Shown here: piece after piece, positions 29,139 to 38,287 of the stretch | Layout: each line of letters begins with the position of its first letter | How positions within the stretch are numbered: the first letter of the stretch is position 1 | From: Viridibacterium sediminicola | GTDB lineage: Bacteria > Pseudomonadota > Gammaproteobacteria > Burkholderiales > Rhodocyclaceae | DNA length: 64,000 nucleotides | Assembly (NCBI RefSeq): GCF_039631295.1 | Contig: NZ_JBDIVE010000002.1 | Coordinates: 558,001-622,000, forward strand | Direction: 5' to 3' | Translations under genes and position numbers: made by a program | The notes under the pieces: model-generated | Database searches by the model: none | Told to the model about the DNA's origin: nothing | The model's input: only the letters and a program-made list of their open reading frames with translations

Positions 29139-30529
29139 ACGCGGCGCACACCCGGCAGTTGCAGCACCGCATCGCAGAACACCTGGGCGCGATGCGCGTA
29201 GTTGCGGAACATATCGAGGCTGGCGCAGGCCGGCGAGAGCAGCACCGCGTCACCGGCCTGCGCCAGAAAATTGGCGACCAGCACGGCCTCTTCCATGCTC
29301 GGTGCAAACTGCGTCGGCACCGCGCTGTCAGCCGTCTCGGCAGCCAGTCGGGCGGCATCGCGACCGATCAGCACCATGCTGCGTGCGTGGGTCTGCAGGG
29401 CCGGCGACAGCGGGCGGAAATCCTGCCCCTTGCCATCGCCACCGGCGATCAGCACGACGCGGCGCCCGAGGCCCTGCAGCGCGGCGAGCGTGGCACCGAC
29501 ATTGGTGCCCTTGGAATCATCGTAGAAATCGACACCGTCTTCGCGCCGTGCTACGCGCTCGACGCGATGCGGCAGGCCACGGAAGGCGCGCAGGCCCGCC
29601 AGCAAAGCCTCGCGCGGCAGGCCGATGGCCTCGCACAGCGCCAGCGCCGCCAGGGCATTGGCCAGGTTGTGCATGCCGGCCAGCTGCAGCGCGCTGTGTG
29701 CCAGCAACACTTCGCTGCCCCGACACAAATAGTGTTCGCCCTCAATCTGGCGAATGCCGTACTGCGCCTCGCCCTGCGGCGCCGACAGGCCGAAATCCAC
29801 GACCCGGCGCCCGGCCAGGCCCAGACCGGCGACCCAGACATCCTCGCGGTTGAGCACCTGCACGCCGCTGCCGGCAAACACGGCGGCCTTGGCCTGCGCG
29901 TAGGACTGCATGTCGCCGTGACGGTCGAGGTGATCGTCGCTTACATTGAGGATGACAGCGGCATCCGCATCCAGACTGCGCGTGGTTTCCAGCTGGAAGC
30001 TCGACAGCTCCAGCACCCACACATCCGGGCGCTGGCCGGCATCGAGGCGCAGCATCAGTTCGGACAGCGCAGCCGGCGAGATATTACCGGCCACCGCCGC
30101 ATCCAGCCCGGCGGCGCGGCACAGCTCGCCGCACAGCGCGGTGGTGGTGGTCTTGCCATTGGTACCGGTGATGGCGATCAGCTTGCTCTCGGCGCGCCAA
30201 CCGATCTCGCGCAAGGCCTGCGCGAACAGCTCGATCTCGCCGGTGATCTCGATGCCACGGCTGCGCGCCAGCTGCACCACGGGCTCACGCGGATCGAGCC
30301 CCGGGCTGATCACCAGGAGTTCGATGCCTTCGAGCAGCTGGGGCGAAAAGGGGGCGCAGATCAGTTCGGCCTGCGGCGCAATGCTGTGGATGGCTTCGCG
30401 ACCGGGCGGCACGGTGCGTGAGTCGGCAATGCGCAGTCGCGCCCCCTGGCGCGCCAGCCACTGCGCAGCGGCCAAGCCGCTTTCACCCAGCCCCAGAACG
30501 AGACAATGTCTATCGCTGTACAAGCTCAT
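29135..30529 (-). CDS. murD: UDP-N-acetylmuramoylalanine--D-glutamate ligase
   Basis: The enzyme adds D-Glu to the stem peptide. I use ATG 30529 (MSLYSDRHCLVLGLGESGLA), giving 464 residues, rather than a GTG ten codons upstream. Motifs are LGLGESGLAAAQWL, the P-loop TGTNGKTTTTALCGEL, NVSDDHLDRHGDM and YDDSKGTNVGATLAAL. It is 109 nt downstream of mraY and overlaps ftsW. Confidence 0.96.
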   Translation of the reverse strand: MSLYSDRHCLVLGLGESGLAAAQWLARQGARLRIADSRTVPPGREAIHSIAPQAELICAPFSPQLLEGIELLVISPGLDPREPVVQLARSRGIEITGEIELFAQALREIGWRAESKLIAITGTNGKTTTTALCGELCRAAGLDAAVAGNISPAALSELMLRLDAGQRPDVWVLELSSFQLETTRSLDADAAVILNVSDDHLDRHGDMQSYAQAKAAVFAGSGVQVLNREDVWVAGLGLAGRRVVDFGLSAPQGEAQYGIRQIEGEHYLCRGSEVLLAHSALQLAGMHNLANALAALALCEAIGLPREALLAGLRAFRGLPHRVERVARREDGVDFYDDSKGTNVGATLAALQGLGRRVVLIAGGDGKGQDFRPLSPALQTHARSMVLIGRDAARLAAETADSAVPTQFAPSMEEAVLVANFLAQAGDAVLLSPACASLDMFRNYAHRAQVFCDAVLQLPGVRRV

Positions 30530-30638
30530 TTTCCGCCACGCAAACTGCTCATCCTGCACTCCGGGACGCCATGCCCCTGAGCTCTGCCCCAGGATGCCTT
30601 GCGCCGCGCTCGCTCACTCTGTCATCAACACACCGCGC

Positions 30639-31724
30639 TCAGCGCAGCTTGAGGGTGGACAGGCCCAACAGCACCAACATGATGGTGATGATCCAGAAAC
30701 GCACCACCACCTTGGTCTCTTTCCAGCCACTCAATTCGTAGTGGTGATGCAGCGGCGCCATGCGGAAGATGCGCTTGCCGCCACTCCACTTGAAATACGC
30801 CACCTGCAGCATCACCGACACGGTCTCAGCGACGAACACGCCGCCCATGATGAAGAGCACGATTTCCTGACGCACGATCACCGCCACGGTGCCCATCGCC
30901 GCGCCCAGCGCCAGCGCGCCGACATCGCCCATGAACACTTCGGCCGGATAGGCGTTGAACCACAGGAAGCCCAGCCCGGCGCCCGCCATCGCGCCACAGA
31001 ACACCGCCAGCTCGCCGGCGCCCGGCACATAGGGCAGGCCCAGGTACTTGGAGAAGCCGATATGGCCGGCGACATAGGCGAAGATCGCCAGCGCCGCCGA
31101 GACCAGAACCGCCGGCATGATCGCCAGCCCGTCCAGGCCATCGGTGAGGTTGACTGCGTGGCTGGTGCCATTGATGACGAAATAACTCAGCGCGAGGAAG
31201 CCGAACATGCCCAGCGGGTAGGCAATGGTCTTGAAGAAAGGCACGATCAGCTCGGTCTGCACACCGCCGCTGGTGGCGGCCAGATAAGCGGCCGCGCTGC
31301 CGGCGATCAACGAGGTCCACAGATACTTCCAGCGGCTCGCCAGCCCTTTCGGATCGCGATGCACAACCTTGCGCCAGTCATCGACCCAGCCGACGATGCC
31401 AAAACCCAGGGTGACGAACATCACCACCCACAGGTAGCGGTTCTTCAGGTCGCCCCACAGCAGCATGGTGGCGGCAATTGCGATGAGGATCAGTGCGCCG
31501 CCCATGGTCGGCGTGCCGGCCTTGATGAGGTGGGTTTGCGGGCCATCGTCACGCACCGCCTGGCCGATTTTTTTGGCCGCCAGCCAACGGATCACGCCGG
31601 GGCCGAAGATGAAGGAGATCAGCAGCGCCGTCAGCGCGGCCAGCATGGTCCGCAACGTGATGTAGTTGAACACGTTGAACATGCGGATATCGTGGCCAAG
31701 CCAGCGGGCAAGTTCGAGCAGCAT
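30639..31724 (-). CDS. mraY: phospho-N-acetylmuramoyl-pentapeptide transferase
   Basis: It transfers phospho-MurNAc-pentapeptide to undecaprenyl phosphate, forming lipid I. The 361-residue integral membrane protein has about ten helices and the catalytic motifs GTPTMGGALIL, NLTDGLDGLAIMPAV, NAYPAEVFMGDVGAL and APLHHHYELSGW. It follows murF with a 40-nt gap. Confidence 0.97.
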   Translation of the reverse strand: MLLELARWLGHDIRMFNVFNYITLRTMLAALTALLISFIFGPGVIRWLAAKKIGQAVRDDGPQTHLIKAGTPTMGGALILIAIAATMLLWGDLKNRYLWVVMFVTLGFGIVGWVDDWRKVVHRDPKGLASRWKYLWTSLIAGSAAAYLAATSGGVQTELIVPFFKTIAYPLGMFGFLALSYFVINGTSHAVNLTDGLDGLAIMPAVLVSAALAIFAYVAGHIGFSKYLGLPYVPGAGELAVFCGAMAGAGLGFLWFNAYPAEVFMGDVGALALGAAMGTVAVIVRQEIVLFIMGGVFVAETVSVMLQVAYFKWSGGKRIFRMAPLHHHYELSGWKETKVVVRFWIITIMLVLLGLSTLKLR

Positions 31725-31764
31725 CAGTGATATACGCCTGTTTGAGAGGTCAATCGGGGCATCG

Positions 31765-33144
31765 TCATTTGGGGTCCTCGGTGATCGCCGCCACGACGCG
31801 CTCCATCTTCATGAAACGCGATCCCTTGACCAGCACGACCACATCGGCCGCCAGCATCGGTCGCAAGGCAGCCAGCAGGTCGGCGAGGCTTTCGAAGTGC
31901 TCGGCGCCGCTGCCGAAGTTGCGCACGGCGACCGCACTGTGCTCGCCCAGCGCGAGCAGTCGATCAATGCCCTGGCTCTTGGCGTAACCGCCAATTTCGT
32001 CGTGGCACTGCGCGCTCATGTCGCCGATTTCGCCCATGTCACCGAGCACCAGCACCTTGCGCCCGGGAGTGGCGGCCAGCACGTCAATGCCGGCGCGGAC
32101 CGAATCGGGGTTGGCATTGTACGTGTCGTCGAGCACAACTGCACCTGCGGCGCTGTGCTTGACCTGCAAACGCCCCTTGGTGCCGCTGTATTCGCTCAAG
32201 CCCTGCGCCACCAGGTCCAGCGGCACGCCCGCCGCCAGGCAGGCGGCGGCGGCGGCCAGCGCGTTGCGCACATTGTGTTGTCCGGGCACGCCGAGCGTGA
32301 AGTCACGCTGCTCGCCACGCAGCTTCAGCTGCACACGGCTGCCAAAGGCGAGCATCTGGTAGCTGGCGGTGACATCGGCATTGTGTGCCAGCCCGAAGCT
32401 GAGCATCGGGCGGCCGACGTTGATTTCACGCCAGTAGTCGGCATGCGCATCGTCGGCATTGATGATCGCCACGCCCTCATCGCCCAGCACGCTGTAGATG
32501 GCGCCCTTCTCGCGCGCCACCGCCATCACCTCGCCCATGCCTTCGAGGTGGGCGCGTTGCGCGTTGTTGACCACAGCGACATTGGGCTGGCTCAGGCGCG
32601 CCAGATAGGCGATTTCGCCGGGATGGTTCATGCCCATCTCGAACACCGCCGCGACATGGCTTGGACGCAGGCGCAGCAGCATTTGCGGCAGCCCCAGATC
32701 GTTATTCAGATTGCCCTGGGTGGCGAGCACCGCCGTGCCGGCATCCAGCCCGCGCGCACGCGCCCAGGCGCCGAGGATGACCGCGCACATCTCCTTGACG
32801 CTGGTCTTGCCATTGCTGCCGGTGACGCCAATCACCGGGATGTCGAACTTCTGCCGCCACCAGCCGCCAAGCTGCCCCAGTGCAAGACGCGTATCCGCCA
32901 CGCCAATCACCGGCAGGTCAGCGGGCACCACGCCCAGACCACGGCGGTCGATCAGGGCCGCCACGGCGCCGGCCTTCTTGGCTTCGGCGAGAAAAGCATT
33001 GCCATCGAAGTTCTCGCCGCGCAGGGCAACATACAGCGCGCCATTCAGATCAGCACGGGTATCGGTTCCAACGCGCTCGACACTGAGGTCTTCGCCCGTC
33101 AATACGCCGCCGCACGCTGCCGCTACTTCGCTCAGTCGCATCAT
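31765..33144 (-). CDS. murF: UDP-N-acetylmuramoyl-tripeptide--D-alanyl-D-alanine ligase
   Basis: It attaches D-Ala-D-Ala to complete the pentapeptide. Start ATG 33144 (MMRLSEVAAACGG) overlaps the murE stop as ATGA and gives 459 residues; a longer frame reaches back into murE. The P-loop TGSNGKTSVKEMCAVIL, FEMGMNHPGEIAYLARL and VLDDTYNANPDSVRAGID are family signatures. Confidence 0.96.
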   Translation of the reverse strand: MMRLSEVAAACGGVLTGEDLSVERVGTDTRADLNGALYVALRGENFDGNAFLAEAKKAGAVAALIDRRGLGVVPADLPVIGVADTRLALGQLGGWWRQKFDIPVIGVTGSNGKTSVKEMCAVILGAWARARGLDAGTAVLATQGNLNNDLGLPQMLLRLRPSHVAAVFEMGMNHPGEIAYLARLSQPNVAVVNNAQRAHLEGMGEVMAVAREKGAIYSVLGDEGVAIINADDAHADYWREINVGRPMLSFGLAHNADVTASYQMLAFGSRVQLKLRGEQRDFTLGVPGQHNVRNALAAAAACLAAGVPLDLVAQGLSEYSGTKGRLQVKHSAAGAVVLDDTYNANPDSVRAGIDVLAATPGRKVLVLGDMGEIGDMSAQCHDEIGGYAKSQGIDRLLALGEHSAVAVRNFGSGAEHFESLADLLAALRPMLAADVVVLVKGSRFMKMERVVAAITEDPK

Positions 33145-34646
33145 GCTTGCCTTCCCTTGCTCATCACCCATTGCTGCAAGCCCGCGCGCGCCTCTTCGGC
33201 ATCGCTGAAATGCACGCGCTGGCCGCCGCTCTCCTGATAGGTTTCATGTCCTTTGCCGGCGATGAGCACAATGTCATCGGCCTCGGCGAGATTCAGCGCC
33301 TGGCGGATCGCCTCGGCGCGGTCGACTGCCTGAATTGCCTGCGGCGCAGCGCTGGCGATCTCGTCAATGATCTGCTGCGGCACTTCGCTGCGCGGATTGT
33401 CGCTGGTGAGGATCACCTGATGGGCCAAGCGCGTCGCCACTTCACCCATCAGCGCGCGCTTGCCTTTATCGCGATCTCCCCCACAACCGAACACACAGAT
33501 GATGCGTCCATTGCGCGATAACGATATCGGGCGCAGCGCCATCAGCGCCTGCTCCAGGCCATCGGGCGTGTGGGCGTAATCGACGACGACCATCGGCTCC
33601 CCCACTCCACCCAGGGTTTGCATGCGCCCCTCGGGCGGCGTCAGGCGGCGGGCGGCGGCAGCGGCTTCGGCAAAGCTGTAGCCGGAAACCATCAAGGTCG
33701 CCATCACCGCCAGCAGGTTAGAAACATTGAAATTGCCCACCAAGCCGACCTTCATCTCCTCGCGCACGCCTTCATGGCTGACGATGAAGCGCAGGCCATT
33801 GGGCGTACTGCGCAGGTGCTCGGCGATCAGCAGGCTGCGTGCCGGCGCGGCATTGGCATTGTCGGGAATCAGGGTGTAACCGATCACATCGATGTGGCTC
33901 TGCTCCAGGCGCCGCGCCTGGGCGACGCCCATCAGATCATCGAAATTGAGCACCGCAGCAGACATCCCGGCGTGCTCGAACATGCGCGCCTTGGCATTGG
34001 CGTAGGCTTCCATGGTGTGGTGGTAATCAAGATGGTCACGCGTCAGGTTGGTGAACACGCCCACATCGAGCTTGCAGCCATTGATGCGCCCTTGATCAAG
34101 ACCGATGGACGAGACCTCCATGGCCATCGCCTGGGCGCCCTGGTCGCGCAGCTGTGCCAGCTTCTCATGCAACACGAGGGCATCCGGCGTGGTATTGGCG
34201 CTCGGGTCGAGACGGCCTGGGAAGCCCATGCCCAAAGTGCCTACCACCGCACAGCGGCGCCCCAGGTCATTGAGCGCGCGTGCCAGCCATTGCGATACCG
34301 AGGTCTTGCCATTGGTGCCGGTGATGCCGACCATCCACAACGCCTGTGACGGCTGGCCGTAGACCTGATCGGCCAGATCACCCGCCAGCCAGCGCAGCTG
34401 GTCGATTGGCACATTCGGGATGGCGGGGTCATGCTGCCAGGCATAACCCTCGCGTTCCCACACCACGCCACGGGCGCCGCGCGCGAGCGCATCAGCGATG
34501 TACTTGCGGCCATCGCTGGCATGGCCGGGATAGGCCAGGAACAGATCGCCGGCCTGCACCTGCCGCGAATCGGCACACAAACGCTGCGGCACGATGCCCT
34601 CGGCCTTCAGCAGCGCGAGCAGGGCGGCGGCCAGCGCTTGGCTCAC
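33141..34646 (-). CDS. murE: UDP-MurNAc-L-Ala-D-Glu--2,6-diaminopimelate ligase
   Basis: It adds the third residue of the stem peptide. The P-loop is TGTNGKTSVSQWLAR, the domain motif VDYAHTPDGLEQAL is present, and SDNPRSE carries the DNPR motif that in characterised enzymes marks selection of meso-diaminopimelate rather than lysine. So the wall should be of the normal Gram-negative mDAP type. At 501 residues the length is usual. It overlaps ftsI upstream and murF downstream by ATGA junctions. Confidence 0.97.
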   Translation of the reverse strand: MSQALAAALLALLKAEGIVPQRLCADSRQVQAGDLFLAYPGHASDGRKYIADALARGARGVVWEREGYAWQHDPAIPNVPIDQLRWLAGDLADQVYGQPSQALWMVGITGTNGKTSVSQWLARALNDLGRRCAVVGTLGMGFPGRLDPSANTTPDALVLHEKLAQLRDQGAQAMAMEVSSIGLDQGRINGCKLDVGVFTNLTRDHLDYHHTMEAYANAKARMFEHAGMSAAVLNFDDLMGVAQARRLEQSHIDVIGYTLIPDNANAAPARSLLIAEHLRSTPNGLRFIVSHEGVREEMKVGLVGNFNVSNLLAVMATLMVSGYSFAEAAAAARRLTPPEGRMQTLGGVGEPMVVVDYAHTPDGLEQALMALRPISLSRNGRIICVFGCGGDRDKGKRALMGEVATRLAHQVILTSDNPRSEVPQQIIDEIASAAPQAIQAVDRAEAIRQALNLAEADDIVLIAGKGHETYQESGGQRVHFSDAEEARAGLQQWVMSKGRQA

Positions 34647-36385
34647 ATATCCTCCGGTACAACCGTCACGTTCTGACGTGCGATCTGGGTCGGCACAATC
34701 GGCGCATCGGGCCGCACGCCCAGGGTCCGCAGCGAACCGCTCATGATCTGCGCAAACACCGGCGCAGCGATCTCACCACCGAAGTAACCGCCCGCCGAGG
34801 GCTCATCGACCATCACCGCCACCACCAGACGCGGATCACTGGCCGGCGCAAAGCCGATGAAGGACGCCACATATTTGTTCACGTAGCGCCCGCCTTCAAG
34901 CTTGTGGGCCGTACCGGTCTTGCCCGCCACGCGGTAGCCGGGAATCCGCGCGGTCGGCGCCGTCCCGCCGTTGGCGGTCACCATTTCCATCATGTCGCGC
35001 AGCTGGTGCATCACATCCACGCTGAAAATACGCTGTCCATGTGTCGGCGGCGTGTCCAGGCGGGTCAGCGACAGCGGAATCAGATCACCGCTGCGGGCCA
35101 GCGCCATATAGGCATGCGCCATCTGCATCAAAGTCACCGAGACGCCGTGGCCGAAGGACATGGTGGCCTGCTCGATGGGCCGCCAGGTTTTCCAGGGGCG
35201 CAGACGACCCGACACTTCACCCGGAAAGCCGATGCGCGTCGGCTGACCAAAGCCCAGGCTGTCGTAGAGCTTCCACATGTGCTCGGGCGGGAAGCTCAGC
35301 GCCATTTTCGCGGCGCCGACGTTCGATGACTTCTGGATCACCTGCGACACGGTGAAGGCCGGGTGGCGCGTATCATCGTGGATGGTGGCGCCATCGATGG
35401 TCAGCGTGCCGCCATTGGTGTCGATGACGGTATCCGGGCGGAACTTGTTGGACTCCAGCGCCATCGCCGCCACAAAGGGCTTCATGGTCGAGCCCGGCTC
35501 ATAGGTATCGGTCAGCACGCGATTGCGCAGCTGGTTACCGGTGAGCTTGACGCGATTGTTCGGGTTGTAGGTCGGGTTATTGACCAGCGCCAGAATCTCG
35601 CCCGTGCGTGCATCGAGCACCACCGCCGCACCCGCCTTGGCATTGGCCGCCTGCACCGCCTGCTTGAGCGCGCTGTAGGCGAGGTACTGGATCTTCGAGT
35701 CAATCGACAAGATCACATCCTCACCATTTTGCGGACGACGGATCGATTCCACGTCCTCGACGATGGAGCCGTACAGATCCTTGATCACGCGACGCGAGCC
35801 CGGCTTGCCTTCCAGGCGAGACTGCATGGACAGTTCGATGCCCTCCTGCCCCTTGTCATCGACATCGGTAAAGCCAACCATGTGCGACGCCACTTCGCCC
35901 ACCGGGTAGTAGCGGCGGTATTCCGCCTCACTATGAATGCCAGGCAGTTTCAGCGCAGCAATCTGGGCGGCCACATCCGGCGGCACTTCGCGCTTGAGGA
36001 AGACGAAATCCTTGCTGCTGGCCAGTTTGCGATTGATGTCTTCAATCGGCACCCCCAGGGTGCGCGCCAGCTGCGCCACCTGCCCCGGCGTCAGCGAGGC
36101 CATATCAGGAATCGCCGTCACCGACTTGACCGGCGTGCTCAGCGCCAGCGGTTCGCCGTGACGATCGAGAATGCGGCCGCGCGTAGCGGTCAGGGTCAGG
36201 GTGCGGCCATAGCGCGATTCGCCCTTGGCCTGCAGGAAGTCACGATTGACGCCCTGCAACCAAGCCGCACGCCCAACCAGGCCGAGCATCGAGAACAGCA
36301 ACACACCAAGCACGAAGCGCGAGCGCCACAGCGGCAGCCGCTCGGAGAGCAAGGGATTGTGATTGAAGGTGTAGGACTTCTTCAT
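34643..36385 (-). CDS. ftsI: septal peptidoglycan transpeptidase FtsI (PBP3)
   Basis: The 580-residue class-B penicillin-binding protein cross-links septal peptidoglycan. There is one membrane anchor (about 24-42), a PBP dimer domain (about 65-210), and transpeptidase motifs SxxK in GSTMKPFVAAM, SxN in SSNVGAAKMAL and KTG in VAGKTGTAHKL. It overlaps ftsL and murE by ATGA junctions. Confidence 0.97.
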   Translation of the reverse strand: MKKSYTFNHNPLLSERLPLWRSRFVLGVLLFSMLGLVGRAAWLQGVNRDFLQAKGESRYGRTLTLTATRGRILDRHGEPLALSTPVKSVTAIPDMASLTPGQVAQLARTLGVPIEDINRKLASSKDFVFLKREVPPDVAAQIAALKLPGIHSEAEYRRYYPVGEVASHMVGFTDVDDKGQEGIELSMQSRLEGKPGSRRVIKDLYGSIVEDVESIRRPQNGEDVILSIDSKIQYLAYSALKQAVQAANAKAGAAVVLDARTGEILALVNNPTYNPNNRVKLTGNQLRNRVLTDTYEPGSTMKPFVAAMALESNKFRPDTVIDTNGGTLTIDGATIHDDTRHPAFTVSQVIQKSSNVGAAKMALSFPPEHMWKLYDSLGFGQPTRIGFPGEVSGRLRPWKTWRPIEQATMSFGHGVSVTLMQMAHAYMALARSGDLIPLSLTRLDTPPTHGQRIFSVDVMHQLRDMMEMVTANGGTAPTARIPGYRVAGKTGTAHKLEGGRYVNKYVASFIGFAPASDPRLVVAVMVDEPSAGGYFGGEIAAPVFAQIMSGSLRTLGVRPDAPIVPTQIARQNVTVVPEDM

Positions 36386-36660
36386 CGCGCAGGCTCCGGA
36401 CTCGCCGAATCCAGCGACACCAGGTTGTCGCGGGCCGGCGTCACCATGCCCAGGCGTTCGTGGGCGATCTTCTCGACACGCGCCGGCGCAGCCCAGGTGC
36501 TGTTTTCAAGTTGCAATTGCGTCCATTCGGTCTCCAGCGCATGGGTGTGCGACTGCTCGCGCTCCTGCGCGGTCACCAGCTTGCGCGACTGGTACTGCAG
36601 CTTGACCACGCCCAGCGCGCTGAGCACCACCACGGCAAGCAGGACGAGTGCGAGTCGCAT
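36382..36660 (-). CDS. ftsL: cell division protein FtsL
   Basis: The 92-residue bitopic protein has one N-terminal membrane helix (about 3-20, LALVLLAVVVLSALGVVKL) followed by a coiled coil with heptads through residue 70 (TAQEREQSHTHALETEWTQLQLE). It forms the FtsQLB complex that activates FtsWI. Recognition rests on size, topology and position between rsmH and ftsI; both ends overlap their neighbours by ATGA. Confidence 0.93.
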   Translation of the reverse strand: MRLALVLLAVVVLSALGVVKLQYQSRKLVTAQEREQSHTHALETEWTQLQLENSTWAAPARVEKIAHERLGMVTPARDNLVSLDSASPEPAR

Positions 36661-37616
36661 CAGCGCACCTCACTGGCGACGAACGCGGCATCGGTGCGCT
36701 CGGCCACACGCATGATGGCGCTGCGCGAACGCGGATTGGCCGCCACCTCCTCGGCCGAAGGACGCTGCGCATCACCAACCAGATTCAGCGCCGGACGCGG
36801 GCGATCGACCTCGCGAATCGGCAGGCCACGCGGCAAGGCAGGCGGACGCGAGTGATCGCGCATGAAGCGCTTCACAATGCGGTCTTCCAGCGAATGGAAG
36901 GCAATCACCACCAGTCGTCCCCCTGTTGCCAGCTTGCTCACCGCTTGCGGCAGTGTCAGCGAAAGCTCTTCAAGCTCGCGGTTGATGAAAATCCGTAAAG
37001 CCTGGAAGGTGCGCGTCGCAGGGTGCTGGCCCGGCTCGCGCGTGCGGACGGTCGCCGCCACGAGCGCGGCAAGCTGTCCTGTGGTTGCAATAGGGCTCCC
37101 CGCCCGAGCAGCATCAATCGCCTTTGCAATCGCATAAGCAAACCGTTCTTCACCGTAATCCCTCACTACTGTCGTGATTTCGGCGACGGTTGCCCGTGCC
37201 AGCCACTGCGAGACACTCTCGCCCCTTGTTGTATCCATGCGCATATCCAGCGGCGCATCGAAACGAAAACTCATGCCACGCGACGGATCGTCCAGCTGCG
37301 GCGACGACACGCCAATATCCATCAACACCCCATCCACCTGCGCCACACCGAGTGCATCAAGCTCCTCGGCCAGTGACGAGAAAGCCTCGTGCACCAGGGT
37401 GAAGCGCGCATCAGCCAGAGCCTCGCTGGCCGCCACCGCCATCGGGTCGCGGTCAAAGGCGATCAGTCGCCCACGCTCGCCCAGCTGTGCCAGGATCGCC
37501 CGGCTATGTCCGCCACGACCAAAGGTGGCATCGACATAAACGCCATCCGGACGCACCGCCAGCGCATCGACTGCTTCGTTCAACAGCACCGTCACGTGCT
37601 GCAAGGGCGCGCTCAC
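36660..37616 (-). CDS. rsmH: 16S rRNA (cytosine1402-N4)-methyltransferase
   Basis: Formerly mraW, it methylates C1402 in the ribosomal P site region. The 318-residue product shows HVTVLLNEAVDAL, the SAM motif VDATFGRGGHSRAIL, DIGVSSPQLDDPSRGMSFR and VIAFHSLEDRIVKRFM. The start is a GTG at 37616 that overlaps the mraZ stop as GTGA. Confidence 0.97.
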   Translation of the reverse strand: MSAPLQHVTVLLNEAVDALAVRPDGVYVDATFGRGGHSRAILAQLGERGRLIAFDRDPMAVAASEALADARFTLVHEAFSSLAEELDALGVAQVDGVLMDIGVSSPQLDDPSRGMSFRFDAPLDMRMDTTRGESVSQWLARATVAEITTVVRDYGEERFAYAIAKAIDAARAGSPIATTGQLAALVAATVRTREPGQHPATRTFQALRIFINRELEELSLTLPQAVSKLATGGRLVVIAFHSLEDRIVKRFMRDHSRPPALPRGLPIREVDRPRPALNLVGDAQRPSAEEVAANPRSRSAIMRVAERTDAAFVASEVR

Positions 37617-38062
37617 AGGCTCAAGCTTTCAAGCCCCGGCGGCAGTTCAGCCGCCTTGAAAATGGCCAGCATCGCCGCTTGCTGCTGCTTCCAGCCCGCG
37701 TCAGACCACAACTCGAAATGCGTCCCCTGCCCCACCAGCCACACCTGCTTTTCCAGCCCTGCCCATTCACGCAACTCCGGCGCGATCAGCACGCGGCCGG
37801 CGCTATCCATGTCTTCATCACGCGCATTACCGACCAGCAAACGCTTGATCGCCGCTGAACGCGGGTCGAGGCTGGGCGCCGCCAGCACCTGGGCGCGGAT
37901 CGGCTGCCAGGCCGGCTCGGGATAGATCACCAGACACTGATGCGGATGCGCCGTCACCACCAGATGACCGCCGCAGGCAGCCGTCAGCGCATCGCGATGC
38001 CGTGCGGGCACGCCAAGGCGTCCCTTTGCATCCAGACTCAGCGCTGCTGCCCCCTGAAACAT
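37613..38062 (-). CDS. mraZ: transcriptional regulator MraZ
   Basis: This is the first gene of the division cluster and encodes an AbrB-fold, ring-forming DNA-binding protein that in E. coli and mycoplasmas acts on its own promoter. Two SpoVT/AbrB repeats are visible: LSLDAKGRLGVPARHRDAL and MDSAGRVLIAPELREW. I choose ATG 38062 (MFQGAAAL, 149 residues), which lies 10 nt after AAGGGAG, over a GTG 9 nt upstream that is too close to that site. An array of decamer boxes stands immediately upstream (38107-38166). Confidence 0.96.
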   Translation of the reverse strand: MFQGAAALSLDAKGRLGVPARHRDALTAACGGHLVVTAHPHQCLVIYPEPAWQPIRAQVLAAPSLDPRSAAIKRLLVGNARDEDMDSAGRVLIAPELREWAGLEKQVWLVGQGTHFELWSDAGWKQQQAAMLAIFKAAELPPGLESLSL

Positions 38063-38106
38063 CCGTTTCACGCTCCCTTTCGCAGCCCGTCGCGACTTCC
38101 AGAATC

Positions 38107-38166
38107 GCCCACACAGCCACCCAATTAACCCACTTCAACCTACTTTTTACCACTTTGCTCCACTTT
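38107..38166 (-). promoter_or_regulatory. six-unit MraZ box array upstream of mraZ
   Basis: On the minus strand six consecutive 10-bp units can be read, in order AAAGTGGAGC, AAAGTGGTAA, AAAGTAGGTT, GAAGTGGGTT, AATTGGGTGG and CTGTGTGGGC. The first four fit the consensus AAAGTGG-N3 closely and the last two are degenerate. They end about 45 nt before the mraZ ATG. MraZ boxes of this type, repeated once per helical turn, are known in mollicutes and, as TGGG repeats, in E. coli. It is most likely the autoregulatory operator of the cluster. Confidence 0.75.
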
Positions 38167-38287
38167 AGTGAAAAAGAAATACCCGGTCAAGCAACGTTCG
38201 GCAGAAACACCCTTAGGGACAGAGGCTTAGCGCACACACCTCGTGGCAAGATCGCGCCTTCATATCGCACTTGGGTAAAAAGCCCCG

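Noticed and set aside
29946..31730. 594-codon plus-strand frame antisense to murD and mraY
   Set aside because: Composition is that of an antisense shadow (His, Gln, Arg) and it crosses two certain genes and their spacer.
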